From Sisyra terminalis (taxonomy: Eukaryota > Arthropoda > Insecta > Neuroptera > Sisyridae): a DNA stretch of 64,000 nt. Positions within the stretch are counted from its first letter, which is position 1. Every line of letters begins with the position of its first letter. Of this stretch, positions 12,335-23,700 are shown piece by piece. The position numbers and the translations under genes were made by a program. The stretch spans positions 53,519,080 through 53,583,079 of the forward strand of contig OY292276.1 in the NCBI GenBank assembly GCA_958496175.1. The letters are read 5' to 3'. Under the pieces are notes generated by a model. It searched no databases and was not told the DNA's origin. It saw nothing but the letters and a program-made list of their open reading frames with translations.

Positions 12335-12506
12335 GTGAGATTGATTATCTAGTATGCGAGGATGAGATTATCTCAGAGGGCAAAGATATTGCAGAAAACT
12401 TTGTTAATTTTTTTACTGATATTGGTGAGTCCCTGGCTACGAAAATTGATAGTAAAATACTAATATCGATAATAAGATAGATCTGAACGGTAATAGTATT
12501 TTCATT

Positions 12507-13235
12507 ATGCCAACAGATAAAATTGAAGTTGAAAATATTATACTTGCAATGAAAGATAAGTCAGGTGGGGTTGATGGTATTAATAGTAAAGTGCTTAAAC
12601 TTATCGCAAACGACATTAGTCTACCGCTCGAATATATTTTTAACATTTGTATAAGTAATGCTATCTGGCCCAATTCACTGAAAATAGCTGAAATTATCCC
12701 TATTTTTAAATCTGGCGATAAACACTCTAATACCAACTACAGACCTATATCACTCATATCGAATCTTGCAAAAAAATTTGAGAAGTTAATCTATAAGAGA
12801 TTGTATGATTTCTGTGATCGGAATAACCTAATTTCTGGCAAGCAATTTGGCTTCATGAAAAACAGAGGCACTAACGATGCTCTCTCATTTACTTCCAACT
12901 TTATATATAACAATATTGATAGTAATCAACCTGTAGCTATTGCATTCTTAGATCTTGCGAAAGCTTTCGACACAGTAAATCATGGAATCTTATTGGATAA
13001 ACTTTGGAGGAAAGGTATTCGTGGACGGCCGCATGATCTCTTAAAAAACTACTTGCATAATAGAAAACAATATGTCAGATTAGCTAATTGTGTAAGTGAA
13101 ACTAAAACGGTTAAAGTTGGAGTTCCCCAGGGCACCATTCTTGGTCCCCTCCTCTTTATTTTATACATCAATGATATCTTTGATATTTTACCGAATAATG
13201 CTTTTGTTACCTATGCTGATGATACAGCAGTGTAA
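12507..13235 (+). pseudogene. Reverse transcriptase fragment of the host LINE
   Basis: About 242 codons cover the RT fingers and palm: Y-R-P-I-S-L, A-F-L-D-L-A-K-A-F-D-T-V, V-P-Q-G-T-I-L-G-P-L and the active-site box T-Y-A-D-D-T-A-V. A stop and frame change follow directly, and the frame resumes at about 13236-13490 with the thumb region (N-C-K-Y-L-G-L-Y-F-D). It is part of the LINE spanning 10325-15632. Confidence 0.75.
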
Positions 13236-13489
13236 TAATTGGAACGAAGTAAGAGTGTGTTTAAATGAATGGCTAGATAAGTTGGATAGTTGGCTCAGAG
13301 TTAATCAATTGTCACTTAACATTGATAAATCGAACTATATTACCTTTGGTAGTTATGAGGACAGTCTCCCCGTGGAATTCTTACTTTCCATCAAAAATAA
13401 GCCTCTAACAAGAGTTTCTAACTGTAAATATTTAGGCTTATATTTTGATAGCCACATGAGATGCAATGTTCACGTACAAGAATTAACAA

Positions 13490-14866
13490 AAAAAAAACAG
13501 TGTGTGTACTTATGTACGCGCGTGAGAAGTTATACTTCTTTGGTATAGTTAAAAATAGGTTTTTAATCCACTGCCGTAGCCTCTTCCGGTAGTGCCTGAA
13601 CTGGCACGCCAGTTATAAGGTTTGAGATTACTAAAATATGATACAATTTTAAACACAATTAACTTTAAATATCAAAATACATAATAAGAAAACGTATGTG
13701 TTGCGGCAAAGACAAAGAATATACAGTTTAAATACATCCACTTTAGTGGAATACAAATATAATAATAATTGCCTCAAATTTGAATAACCATGTCATTAGT
13801 TTCAACTGTCATTTCACTTTCATTCAATTGCTAGTTTTAGTCATTTGTCAGTTGTGCCAGTGTTGGGTTGTGAATATTTGACGGAATGTAACTGGGTTTC
13901 AAATAAAATATTAAACTGTCTATTTATACATTAATACTATATGCTTACACGTTTGGTTACTTATACAAAATGTGAATTACATATTATATGTATTAACCGT
14001 TTAACCGAATTAACAGATTGGGTCACATGCTCGAAAAATACTTATCGAAAACATTTACCATACAGAAGTAGATTGTTGGCATTAAATATCATGTAAATAT
14101 ATATATATATATAAACAATCCCTAATAACGATGTCCTAAAAATTAAATTTATGCAATAGTGATTGTTATATTTATTTACCCATTCATATCTATGTATTGA
14201 AACTAATTTTTAATTCAAATATAGAAATATATTGTAATGTAATGTATCAATCCAGTTTACCATAATTACATTGTTTTAAATATTACCCCGAATAACTTCA
14301 GAAAAATGTCTTTCTTTTGAAGGTATACAAATATTGTAAACACATACGTGTGAGTGAAATACCATCATTGTTTAAAATTTGAACTGAATGATTGTTGTAA
14401 TGGTTTCAACAGTCATTTTGATTTCATTTAATCAATTTCCAATTCTTAGCATTTGTCAGTCGTGTAAGTATTGGGTGGCGGTGACAAAGAAAAATTTTAC
14501 GGTACGTCGCAACTGACGATAGTCTGTCGTAAAGAGAAACATGATTTTATAATATACTTATTAGTTTATTAAGTAATAATTTTGTCATTTTTATTACTAA
14601 ATAATACATACGGATAGTTAACCTCAATTGTATTGGAGCACTTAGGAAAGTTGATGAGCACAGTTTTTTCACAAATATTTTCTACTATTAATTAGTATTG
14701 ATTTAAATATTCAATTTAAATCACTTCTGATTATAATTAAGAGGCACATATAAAATTCGCACTTGTGGGCAACTTCATTCTGTTAATTTTGTGTCACGGT
14801 GCGCGCGCATCGTAAAATTTCACTCTCATCAATTTTTCATAACGCACCTAAAGAAGTATAACTTCA
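13490..14866. mobile_element. Non-coding insertion flanked by inverted GAAGTTATACTTCTTT
   Basis: This block of about 1.38 kb splits the LINE ORF2 between the codons for E-L-T-K-K and K-Y-F-T-F. GAAGTTATACTTCTTT lies just inside the left end (about 13527-13542) and its reverse complement just inside the right end. CA/GTG-rich, GCGCGC-containing stretches lie near both ends. A diverged direct repeat of about 70 bases occurs inside (13803-13875 and 14407-14475). No transposase frame is present, so it is a MITE or internally deleted DNA element of unknown family. Exact ends are blurred by A-runs. Confidence 0.45.
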
Positions 14867-15632
14867 AAAAATCAAGTACTTCACATTTATTTTCTACAAA
14901 CTAAGTCAACATCTCCATCCTTCTGTTCTAAAAGTAATTTACCATGGTTTGTTTGAAAGCGTAATTAACTATGGCATTATAGCTTGGGGAGGGGCATATA
15001 ACAACTCTGTAAAAACAGTAGCTTCTATTCAAACTAAATTGCTAAGAAAAATAAGTTCATATAATTTACACGCTCCCCCCCCTAAGAATCAAAGAGTCTT
15101 TCATTGTTAGTGCACTTTGCTACTATTATGAAGAATGTAAAAGTTTATATTCAACGAAAGTGGGTAATACGAGATCTAAGCTGTTAGTCCTTCTCAGAAT
15201 AAAAAAAAACAATTAGCTATAAAAATGCATACTATGTAGCTTTAAAAATTTATAATCAGTTACCTAACGACATGAAAACATTAACGTGTTCTAAGAAAAT
15301 GTTAAAAAGGAAATGCTGTAATTGGATAAGAACTAATAACTATAATTTGTAACATTAAGAGAAACTAAAGTTATTAATTCTGCTTTTGGCAACTTAATGA
15401 ATGAGACTTAATTATTAATATGTATATCCAATGTAATTTATTTAAATGTTTATTTGTGTATGTGTAAGAATATATTTTTTTATTTGCGAATATATGTATG
15501 TATGTGTGCATTATGTAAGTATGTTTATGTTTGTATACTCGAAAATGTGTAATATTTCAATGAACTGGTTCTAAGCACAGGTGCAAATGCACCTCTTTAG
15601 AATTTTTATACCAGGAAATAAATAAAAAATTG

Positions 15633-16130
15633 AGATTAGTTATCCATAACGTCTCCCTATATTAGCGTTTTAGTATTTTCTAAATATAATGTTGAGAGAC
15701 TAGTAGTTTCGGAGCCTATTTAAAGCAAACAAAAAATCAAATCTTTCCTCTTTATAATAATAGATAATCATAAGGTAACAAAAAATTCTTAAAAATGCCT
15801 CTACCACGATAACTAGACTTTTGCCGAACAGTTCAAGGGACACAAATAGACAAAAACAAAAAAATGTTTAAAAATATCTATGTATGCCTTAAAACTCATG
15901 AATAGGTGAGAATTTAAGGCCTTTTTGTAAGCATATATGAGTTTTAACATGTTTAATGCTTTTTTATAGGTGTAAATCTTTATAAGTATAACACAATGTA
16001 TATTAATTTTATTATGAATAATTAATGTTATGTTGGTAATTTAATAGTTAAAAATGGAATAATATTACCGATATCAAGTAATTTTCGCCACTCAATTTTT
16101 AGCCACTCAATAGTTTCCTGGCCTCTCAAA
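15633..16130. other. A-B spacer block shared with B-C spacer
   Basis: About 15763-16090 matches 49255-49600 (landmarks AATGCCTCTACCACGATAAC and GCTTTTTTATAGGTGTAAAT). It is non-coding and part of the duplicated unit. The two spacers diverge after about 16095. Confidence 0.6.
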
Positions 16131-16580
16131 GGTAAAGTTGAAGGAAGGTGTTTTCGTTGGACCAGATATTACACAGCTTATGGCTGATCCACAATTCATC
16201 ACAACCATTACAGATCCTCAAAGAGAAAGGTGGATTGCCTTTAACGAGGACTTAGAGAAATTTTTAAGCTATAACAAAAACCTTAACTACAAACAAATCG
16301 TCAAAAAAATGTTAAATGCATTTCAAACTATAGGTTGCCTAGTGAGTTTAAAACTACATTTTCTTCATTCCCAAAGAACATTCCCATCTCAATTAATTTC
16401 CAGATAATTTCGGAGATGTGAATGAAAAGCAAAGTTAACGATTTGACCAATATATTAAGGAGATGGGGAAAAAATACCAGGGAAGATGGAGCGTCAAAAT
16501 TATGGTAAACTACTGTTGAACGTTTTAGAGAGACTTCAGATGCTTCCTCAAGCGAAAATGCACCAAACCAGGAGTTTCAC
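16131..16580 (+). pseudogene. Fragment of an insect interspersed protein-coding repeat (hypothetical-protein family)
   Basis: The frame 16138-16407 (V-F-V-G-P-D-I-T-Q-L-M, then K-Q-I-V-K-K-M-L-N-A-F-Q-T-I-G-C, then S-L-K-L-H-F-L-H-S) is followed in shifted frames by F-G-D-V-N-E-K-Q, Q-Y-I-K-E-M and Y-Q-G-R-W. From memory this series of motifs occurs in a very common family of unnamed insect proteins that behave like repeats, where the order is GPDI, KLHFLHSHL, NLGDxSxEQGERFHQDI, RYQGRW. Frameshifts and stops show it is decayed. It has no counterpart in the B-C spacer. Function is unknown. Confidence 0.45.
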
Positions 16581-17162
16581 GAGGAGAAAGATAAGCGTTC
16601 AGTACTTACTAATGAATGTATTTTAGATAAAATAATAAGTTTAGTTACGCAATTATTAGTTCAAAAAATTTTTTTTGTCTTTAATCTTTTATTTTAAGAT
16701 GATAACTTGTTTTACATTAATATCTACATTGTTAAAAAACATGTTCTCTAATAAAATGAAAGTCATTTTCGGATTCAGCAAACCCAAAAACACAAGAATT
16801 ACGCAATAAAAACCAAAACAGGTCTCAAAGCCAAAACATATTACCATTAAAGCTCTAAAAGAGATTTTAATGGAGAACGGATAGATCTCGGAAGTTTTGA
16901 ATCACTAATTTTGACTAAAATCTTGTTTAGTTTACTATAGTCAACAAATTTTAAGAGGTTAAAGATGGTGTCACTCAGATATTCGGAAGGCTTCTGATTT
17001 ACACAAAGGCATGAATAAAACACCCAACCCTCAGTACTACCTATACTTTTGTTAAAAATTATTCTAAGCCTTAATTAAATTTGGATCAAAGTATGTTTAC
17101 AATTGCAGTATCGATGAAAATTTCAGTTGGAAACTTGGACAAAATATTTTTCAAAACAAAAA
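16581..17162. other. 5' flank of copy B
   Basis: From about 16660 this is conserved with the 500 bases before copy C (50660-51154), so the presumed promoter region was duplicated with the gene. Shared sequence includes ACAAGAATTACGCAATAAAA and AGATATTCGGAAGGCTTCTG. No protein is supported. Confidence 0.5.
17095..17162 (+). promoter_or_regulatory. Possible initiator region of copy B
   Basis: TCAGT, the arthropod initiator consensus, lies at 17123-17127, 36 bases before the ATG, and is conserved upstream of copy C (51115-51119). No clear TATA box is seen. TTTCAG could instead be a splice acceptor after an untranslated first exon. Confidence 0.2.
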
Positions 17163-17760
17163 ATGTTTAATTATTTCAAAATAATGCTGCATGTGAAACT
17201 TCTTCATTTTATGTTAATTACCATCATTATCAGCAACAGCCATGCTACATCGATAATACAACGATGCAGTTCTGGGTATTGTGGCAATCGAGGATATTGT
17301 AGAATAGTAGACCCTAATAACCCCAGATGTGAATGTTTTGAAAAATACTATCAAGGTAAATAAGTGTGTTGTAGTAATTTTCATTAATATTAAAAACTAT
17401 TTAATACAAATTCTCTCCAATAAATTCATTTTTTCAAAAATCAGTTTTCTGCTAATTTTGTTTTCCCTTAAATTTCACTCGACTATTAAGGTTTAGAGTC
17501 AAGGAGAGCTTTGTACCGTTAAAATTAACTTTTGATTACAAAAAAAAAAATGAGGAAATTAATTTTTGAATTTCCTCTTCCATTATTAGTAATTAATGTT
17601 TTCCAAACAGGATTAAAATGCAATGATATGGCAGATATCTGTGAAAAATTACCTTGTATTCCGGAAAACACAAATGCTTGCTATTCATACCTCGGCAGCT
17701 CATATTGTGATTGCAAACCATATTTAATTGGACGTCTTTGCCAGTCATTTGTTCCACTTG
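17163..17760 (+). CDS. Copy B exons 1-2: signal peptide and two EGF-like modules
   Basis: The first ~33 residues form a signal peptide with a hydrophobic core (L-L-H-F-M-L-I-T-I-I-I-S). EGF module 1 spans exon 1 into exon 2: C-S-S-G-Y-C-G-N-R-G-Y-C, then R-C-E-C, then L-K-C. EGF module 2 begins I-C-E-K-L-P-C and ends Y-C-D-C...R-L-C. Both exons end in phase 1, the usual symmetry of shuffled EGF exons. These modules would be extracellular, at the distal tip of the receptor. Confidence 0.8.
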
Positions 17761-20700
17761 GTAAAAAAAAACTAAACTCAGTCTACAATACTGCTAATGG
17801 ATATTAATTTTGTATCTAAAAAAATATTATTAATTCTCAACCTTTTAGTTGTCCAACAAGCATCTTTTGGAGCCATATACGGCAATTTGGAACCAATTTC
17901 ACACGAAACAACGTCAGTTTATATACTTTTTAAGCATAAGAAAAATGTTTCGAGCATTGTCGCTATATTTGAACGAAATTATTTGGAATTTGAAAAAAAA
18001 GATTTTAAACCAGTCAAGGATATGCAAAACTTTGGCGAAAAGATTCGTGAAACAATACCATCTCTTAGTTGGAAAGATCCCCTACGTAAGTTTCTATCGC
18101 TAAGAAGTAGAAAATACTACAATTAAACTGAAATTCATTAATATTCAGCTCAACTTTATTACAAACAAGTCAACTATATGTTTCTACATCCTGGAAAATC
18201 ACACTTAATATTTCGATCAAAAATAAGAATAAATACGACAGAGTATTTTACTGATTGGACATTTCCTTTTTTTGTTCAGTATCCTATAAAATGTGCTGCT
18301 AATACGAGATTTCAAAATGGTGTTGCAAGGTAATCATGTTATACAAATTATTCAATGCTTTTTTAATGAGAATGTTTTTTCTAGTACAATGCCTGTATGG
18401 TATAGTAGACTAGTACCAAATAAGAGATATAAATTTGGATCTTCAATAACGCATATTTGCAACGAAGCGAATGAATTGAAAATTGTTTATAAACATATAA
18501 TTACGAATCTTCAGTTTTTCAGTAAGAATTTTTTTTATGAATAACAATTCAAAGAAATATTGCACAGCTTTAATCAATTTTATTAGAACCATTACATTTT
18601 ATCGAATTTCAATAGTTTATGAATCAATCCATTTAAAATCGGTCAGAATTAATAAAAATTGATTTTAAACAATTTTTATTTTTCTGATGCTATAATTACG
18701 AGTCCCTTATTGGTAGACAGTCACAATAAGCTACTTGAAAACAACTAATAAGGAATAGTATTTTCCCCTGGTAGCAATTTAATAATTCTGATTGTGAACA
18801 TTTCTATGCAAGAGATGGTCTGCGGAAAATTTAATTGCTGAACTATTTTTAAAGATATCAGAATAATTCCAAAACCAGTACGTTCAGCATAAAATAATGT
18901 TTATATATATATAAAGGTATTCCATACTATAAAGACATTGTTTTTTTTTTTGGAATTTTGATGCGTATATCCAGAATTTTTTTTCTGTTTGACCCAAATA
19001 ACTAAAATATTAAATATTGTCGTTATCGACCAACGATAACCCGTGTCGACTTGATCTCAAACTTTTAATATAAAAATTAATGTAGAATCCATACAGGAAT
19101 ATAAGATCATTGTTAATTGAGTAAAAAAGACACTGCTTTGTCTGCATCTTGTATTGATTAAGTATCTATTATTAGAAGAACATTATTAAGTAGTATTTCT
19201 GTACGACTTTTGCTTTTTCCAGTTAGAATATAACTTGATGGAAACAAAGTAATCGATGATTTTCTTAGAAATTAAAGAATTTTTAATTGTTTGGCTAATT
19301 ATTACTTCAAACACGCCTTTGAATATAAATTCGTAGACGTGATGGCAAGAAGTAAAAGGGAGCATTTCGTAACTTAATTTCATTTTTTTGTTAATTTCTC
19401 CAAGTTTAGTATATGATCGATAGTTTGTTTACATAGTTTTTTACAAAAACGGCCGAAAATTTTAAATCGTCAATATTCTCTAGTCAATATCTGAGAAAAG
19501 ATTGAATGAAAATTTGTGAAAATTTCACACAATGATCTTTATACAAATAGAAATATCTCACAAAAAAACTATGATTGGGACTGAACTATATTTAGAGTAA
19601 TTGAGTAGAGAATTTCAACAAAAATGGTATCCTTCTTCACGCTCTTATAGTGCAAAGTTAACAAACGAGGGATTGAAATTTTTATAATTCATATTGATAG
19701 AATCCATACGCACTTGAAATGGCGACCGTGCTAGGCGCTATTAGCAAACTGTCCCAGAAATGGGCAGAATTTAAAGATAATAAAGTGCAACAATCGCCAA
19801 ATCATAATGGAAATCGCATATAACTCCCTCACGGACATTGTGAAAGTTCTTCGGCTTGTGATAAAACCGAGCAAGTGAAAAATCAACACAAATATAGTGA
19901 AAAAAGGAGTCAGTTAGGTTAAAAATTGGATTATCTGCCTGTGACAATTAATAGAACAAACTTTTTGTGCGTGTGTGGGTTCTTGTTTTGATCATCGTGA
20001 ATAGAAGCCGACCAAAACAACAGCCGGACAAGACTCAAACAGATCAAGCAATCGATCTGTCAAATCGACACGGCCAGTATTTACAAACATTCATTATATA
20101 TAGACAATATTCTTAGTTTTTAAATAGTTAATTATTAGTATACTTTAATTATTAGTATTTATTAATCTTTAAGCCAAAATTAGTATATAATCATAGAATA
20201 TAATCAATTATATAAATTAATCTAAATTAGTAATACAAATTATTAATATAAGTTAATATAAACATAAATTAAATACAAATAGTAATATAAGTTAATAATA
20301 AAAATTAACATAAAATAATAAACTAAATTAATTCTTTAATATAAGTAAAATATAATAACTACTACAATGGCAACCTCCAAAAGGAACGACAGTGACCAGC
20401 CACAGCCAACGTGTACCAATATGGATCTAGCCGAAGACTATGAATCAGAATGCCAATGGAAACCGGCACCAAACATTAGAAAGCGGAAAAATACGGGAAA
20501 CAACGACTCTTCCTGCAAGAGAAGCGCCACAGTTGAGGATACGGAAGGCTTCGTATCCCAAAACCGCTTCCAGGTCCTGAACGAAAGCGAAAATGGCCCC
20601 AACGCCAATAAAACTCCCCCTCCTCCCCCAATATTCATACCAGATATCAAAAACATCAAAAGTGTTCTGGAAATAATAGAGAAAACGGTAGATAGAGGCC

Positions 20701-23700
20701 AATACTATTACAAAATGGTCAATACAAACCAAATCCGATTGTCCATCAAGACAATTGACTTATACCGCGCAACAATCAAAAACCTAACACAAAATAAAGT
20801 AACTTACCACACCTATCAAATCAAGCAGGATAGGGCCTATCGAGTGGTAATCAGAAATCTTCACTGCTCTACGCCAATTGAAGATATCAAAGAGGAACTG
20901 TTGGAAATGGGGCATCAAGTCCGAAACATCGCAAACGTCAAGAATAGTTTTAGTAAAACACCAATGCCGCTATTCTTCGTCGACCTGGAGCCAAAAACAA
21001 ACAATAAGGACGTCTACAACATAGAGTTTATCCTCGGAGCAAAGGTTTCCATAGAACCACCCAATAGAAACAGAACTGTTGTTCAATGTAAGCGCTGTCA
21101 ACGCTACGGGCACACCCAGGCATACTGTGCCAGAACACCTCGCTGCGTTAAATGTGGCGATGACCACCATACCAACACCTGTCTTAAAAGCAAGGCTACA
21201 CCAGCTTCATGTGTTCTATGCGGCGGTGAGCACCCAGCTAACTATAAAGGGTGTTCCCACTACAAAGAAATCCAAAGAAAAAAATTCCCTCCAACCGTAA
21301 TCAGACCGAGAATGCTTCAACCGACACTGGAAAGTCCGAATTTCAGCGCCGGCTCTCCCAACAAAACCCTCCCTCAAACAACTAGACCCGGGCGAAGCTA
21401 CGCTCAAGCTACAACAGGTGAAGACAAAACCATAATGACCGAAAACGGAGACGATCGAGTATTTGTGGCACTCACTGTCCAATTCCAAAGACTGGAAGCT
21501 ATCATGGCCAAACAAGCCGAACAAACCTCAGCCCTACTAACTCTGTTAACTACGTTGGTCGCTAAAATACGCTAAGAATGGCCTACGAATACAATATCGT
21601 CCTGTGGAACGCTAACGGTGCCACCCAACATAAATTAGAAATAGAAACCTTCCTTATTACAAGAAAAGTTGATGTTCTTCTTATAGCCGAAGCACACTTC
21701 ACAGAAAGAACATTCTTCAAAATAAAAGGATACGCAACATACCACACAAACCATCCGAGTGGTAGAGCCCATGGAGGAACTGCGATCTTGATATCAGAAA
21801 AAATCAAGCATTACGAAAGTAACAACCTACAGGAGGAGTTCGTACAAGCCACAAGCATAGTTATCGAGGATTGGCTAGGTCCACTAACAATAGCAGCAGT
21901 CTACTGTCCCCCAAGACACCCGCCAAATAAGGAAGGTTTCCACCGACTATTTAATTTACTTGGTCCCAGGTTCATAGCCGGGGGGGATTACAATGCCAAA
22001 CACCAATGGTGGGGTTCGAGGCTCGCAACACCGAGGGGACGCGCACTGTTGGACGTAACAAACGAGCTCCATCTCGATGTATTCTCTTCTGGAAATCCTA
22101 CCTACTGGCCAACAGACACAAAAAAAGTACCAGATGTACTAGATATATTTATTACCAAAAACATTAATAGACGCTACTTAACAATAGAACCCGAAGCAGA
22201 CCTGTCGTCAGATCACTCACCGGAAAAATTAACAATAAGAACATGCATCACCAAAGCTGCAAGTACGCGATGTATCCATAACCGCAAAACAAACTGGGAA
22301 GCTTACAAACTCCAATTACAAGCCGAAAGACAAATTTCTGGTGTACAAGAAGTGAACGGTAGTATAGATGAAGCTATAGATGTCTTCACAGAACAAATAA
22401 AAAGAGCGGCTATAAACGCTACTCCAGTCTCGTCGGAAGCGATGGAGAGACGAAACTTCCCTATTAAAATAAAAGAAATGATCGCAGAGAAAAGAAAGCT
22501 AAGGAAAAAATGGCAGAATTCTCGTAATCCCCGGGATAAAACAATATTAAATAGAGCGACAGCCCAATTGAGGGATGAACTAAGGATTCTCCAGGAAGAA
22601 GGCATCCGACACTTCCTAAGCGAGCTAACAACAACAGCGACAACGGACTACTCTCTCTGGAAAGTATCAAAAAAAATAAAACGACCGACAGAAGAAATCC
22701 CTCCAATTAGAAAACCTACCGGAGAATGGGCAAGAAGCGATCAAGAAAAAGCGAACCTTTTCGCAGAACATCTCGAAAAAGTGTTCACAGTGAATGGTGA
22801 TAGCGAGGAGGACCTGGAAGAGGAAGGAGTGGATTGTGAAGAGCCCTACACAGCCCCAAAAATAACACTGGAGGAAATCAAAACTGAAATCAGTAAAATA
22901 AATATCAAAAAAAGTCCCGGGCACGATAAGGTGACTGGACTCATGATCAAACTACTACCAGACGAAAGCATCGGTACTCTTCTAACCATTTTCAACACCA
23001 TCATTAGAACAGCACACTACCCTTCGTCTTGGAAAGTAGCCAGAATGATCATGGTTCACAAGCCAGGTAAGCCCAAGAACGAAGTCTCATCATACAGACC
23101 CATCAGCCTCCTACCAACGCTATCGAAACTATTTGAAAGACTTCTCTTACAAAAACTGAGGCCAATACTTGAGGAAAAAGAGGTCTTACCGAGCCATCAG
23201 TTTGGATTTCGGCAGGAGCACGCCACAATCGAGCAGGTCCACCGAGTTGCCCAAACAGTATTAAACTCCCTGCATCAAAAGAAATACTGTTCTGCGATAT
23301 TTCTCGACATTAGTCAGGCTTTTGATAGAGTCTGGCACAAGGGACTCATTCATAAGATGAGGAAGAAGATCCCGAGTCCACTGGTCAGAGTAATAGTATC
23401 ATACCTCGACGACAGGAAATTTTACGTCTCCATGAAGGAGAGTACTTCGGCACTACACCCAATCAGAGCAGGAGTCCCACAGGGTAGCATTCTGGGACCG
23501 ATCTTATACCTGATCTTCACATCCGACATGCCGACTGCGGAAGGGGTCGTTACAGCCACCTATGCAGACGACACCGCTTTACTTGCAAGTAACGACAGCC
23601 CTAATGCAGCATCTGACGACCTACAGGGGGCAATAAATAGCCTGCAGAAATGGTTCCGTAAATGGAGAATCACAATTAATGAGGCTAAGTCTGTACACGT

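Larger units (their letters stand above)
10325..15632 (+). mobile_element. CR1/Jockey-superfamily LINE, 5'-truncated, with two nested insertions
   Basis: This is the same family as the minus-strand element at 39771-44105. It starts within ORF2 downstream of the endonuclease (10342-10626 encodes D-W-M-S-L-M-E-I-Q-D-P-D-E-F-F, matching the other copy). It is interrupted at 10768-12334 by an I-like element, then resumes with a decayed ORF2 (12335-13490) carrying the reverse transcriptase. It is interrupted again at about 13490-14866, and ends with the ORF2 C-terminus (Y-G-I-I-A-W-G-G near 14970) and a 3' UTR finishing in an A-rich run near 15632. Frameshifts and stops show it is dead. Confidence 0.75.

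Noticed and set aside
17127..17162. Upstream in-frame extension of copy B exon 1 (non-ATG start)
   Set aside because: Not conserved in copy C; the ATG at 17163 has an exact counterpart at 51155 followed by a signal peptide.
22303..22605. Several minus-strand ORFs of 70-110 codons over the Jockey ORFs
   Set aside because: They are antisense shadows of ORF1 and ORF2 with no recognisable motifs.
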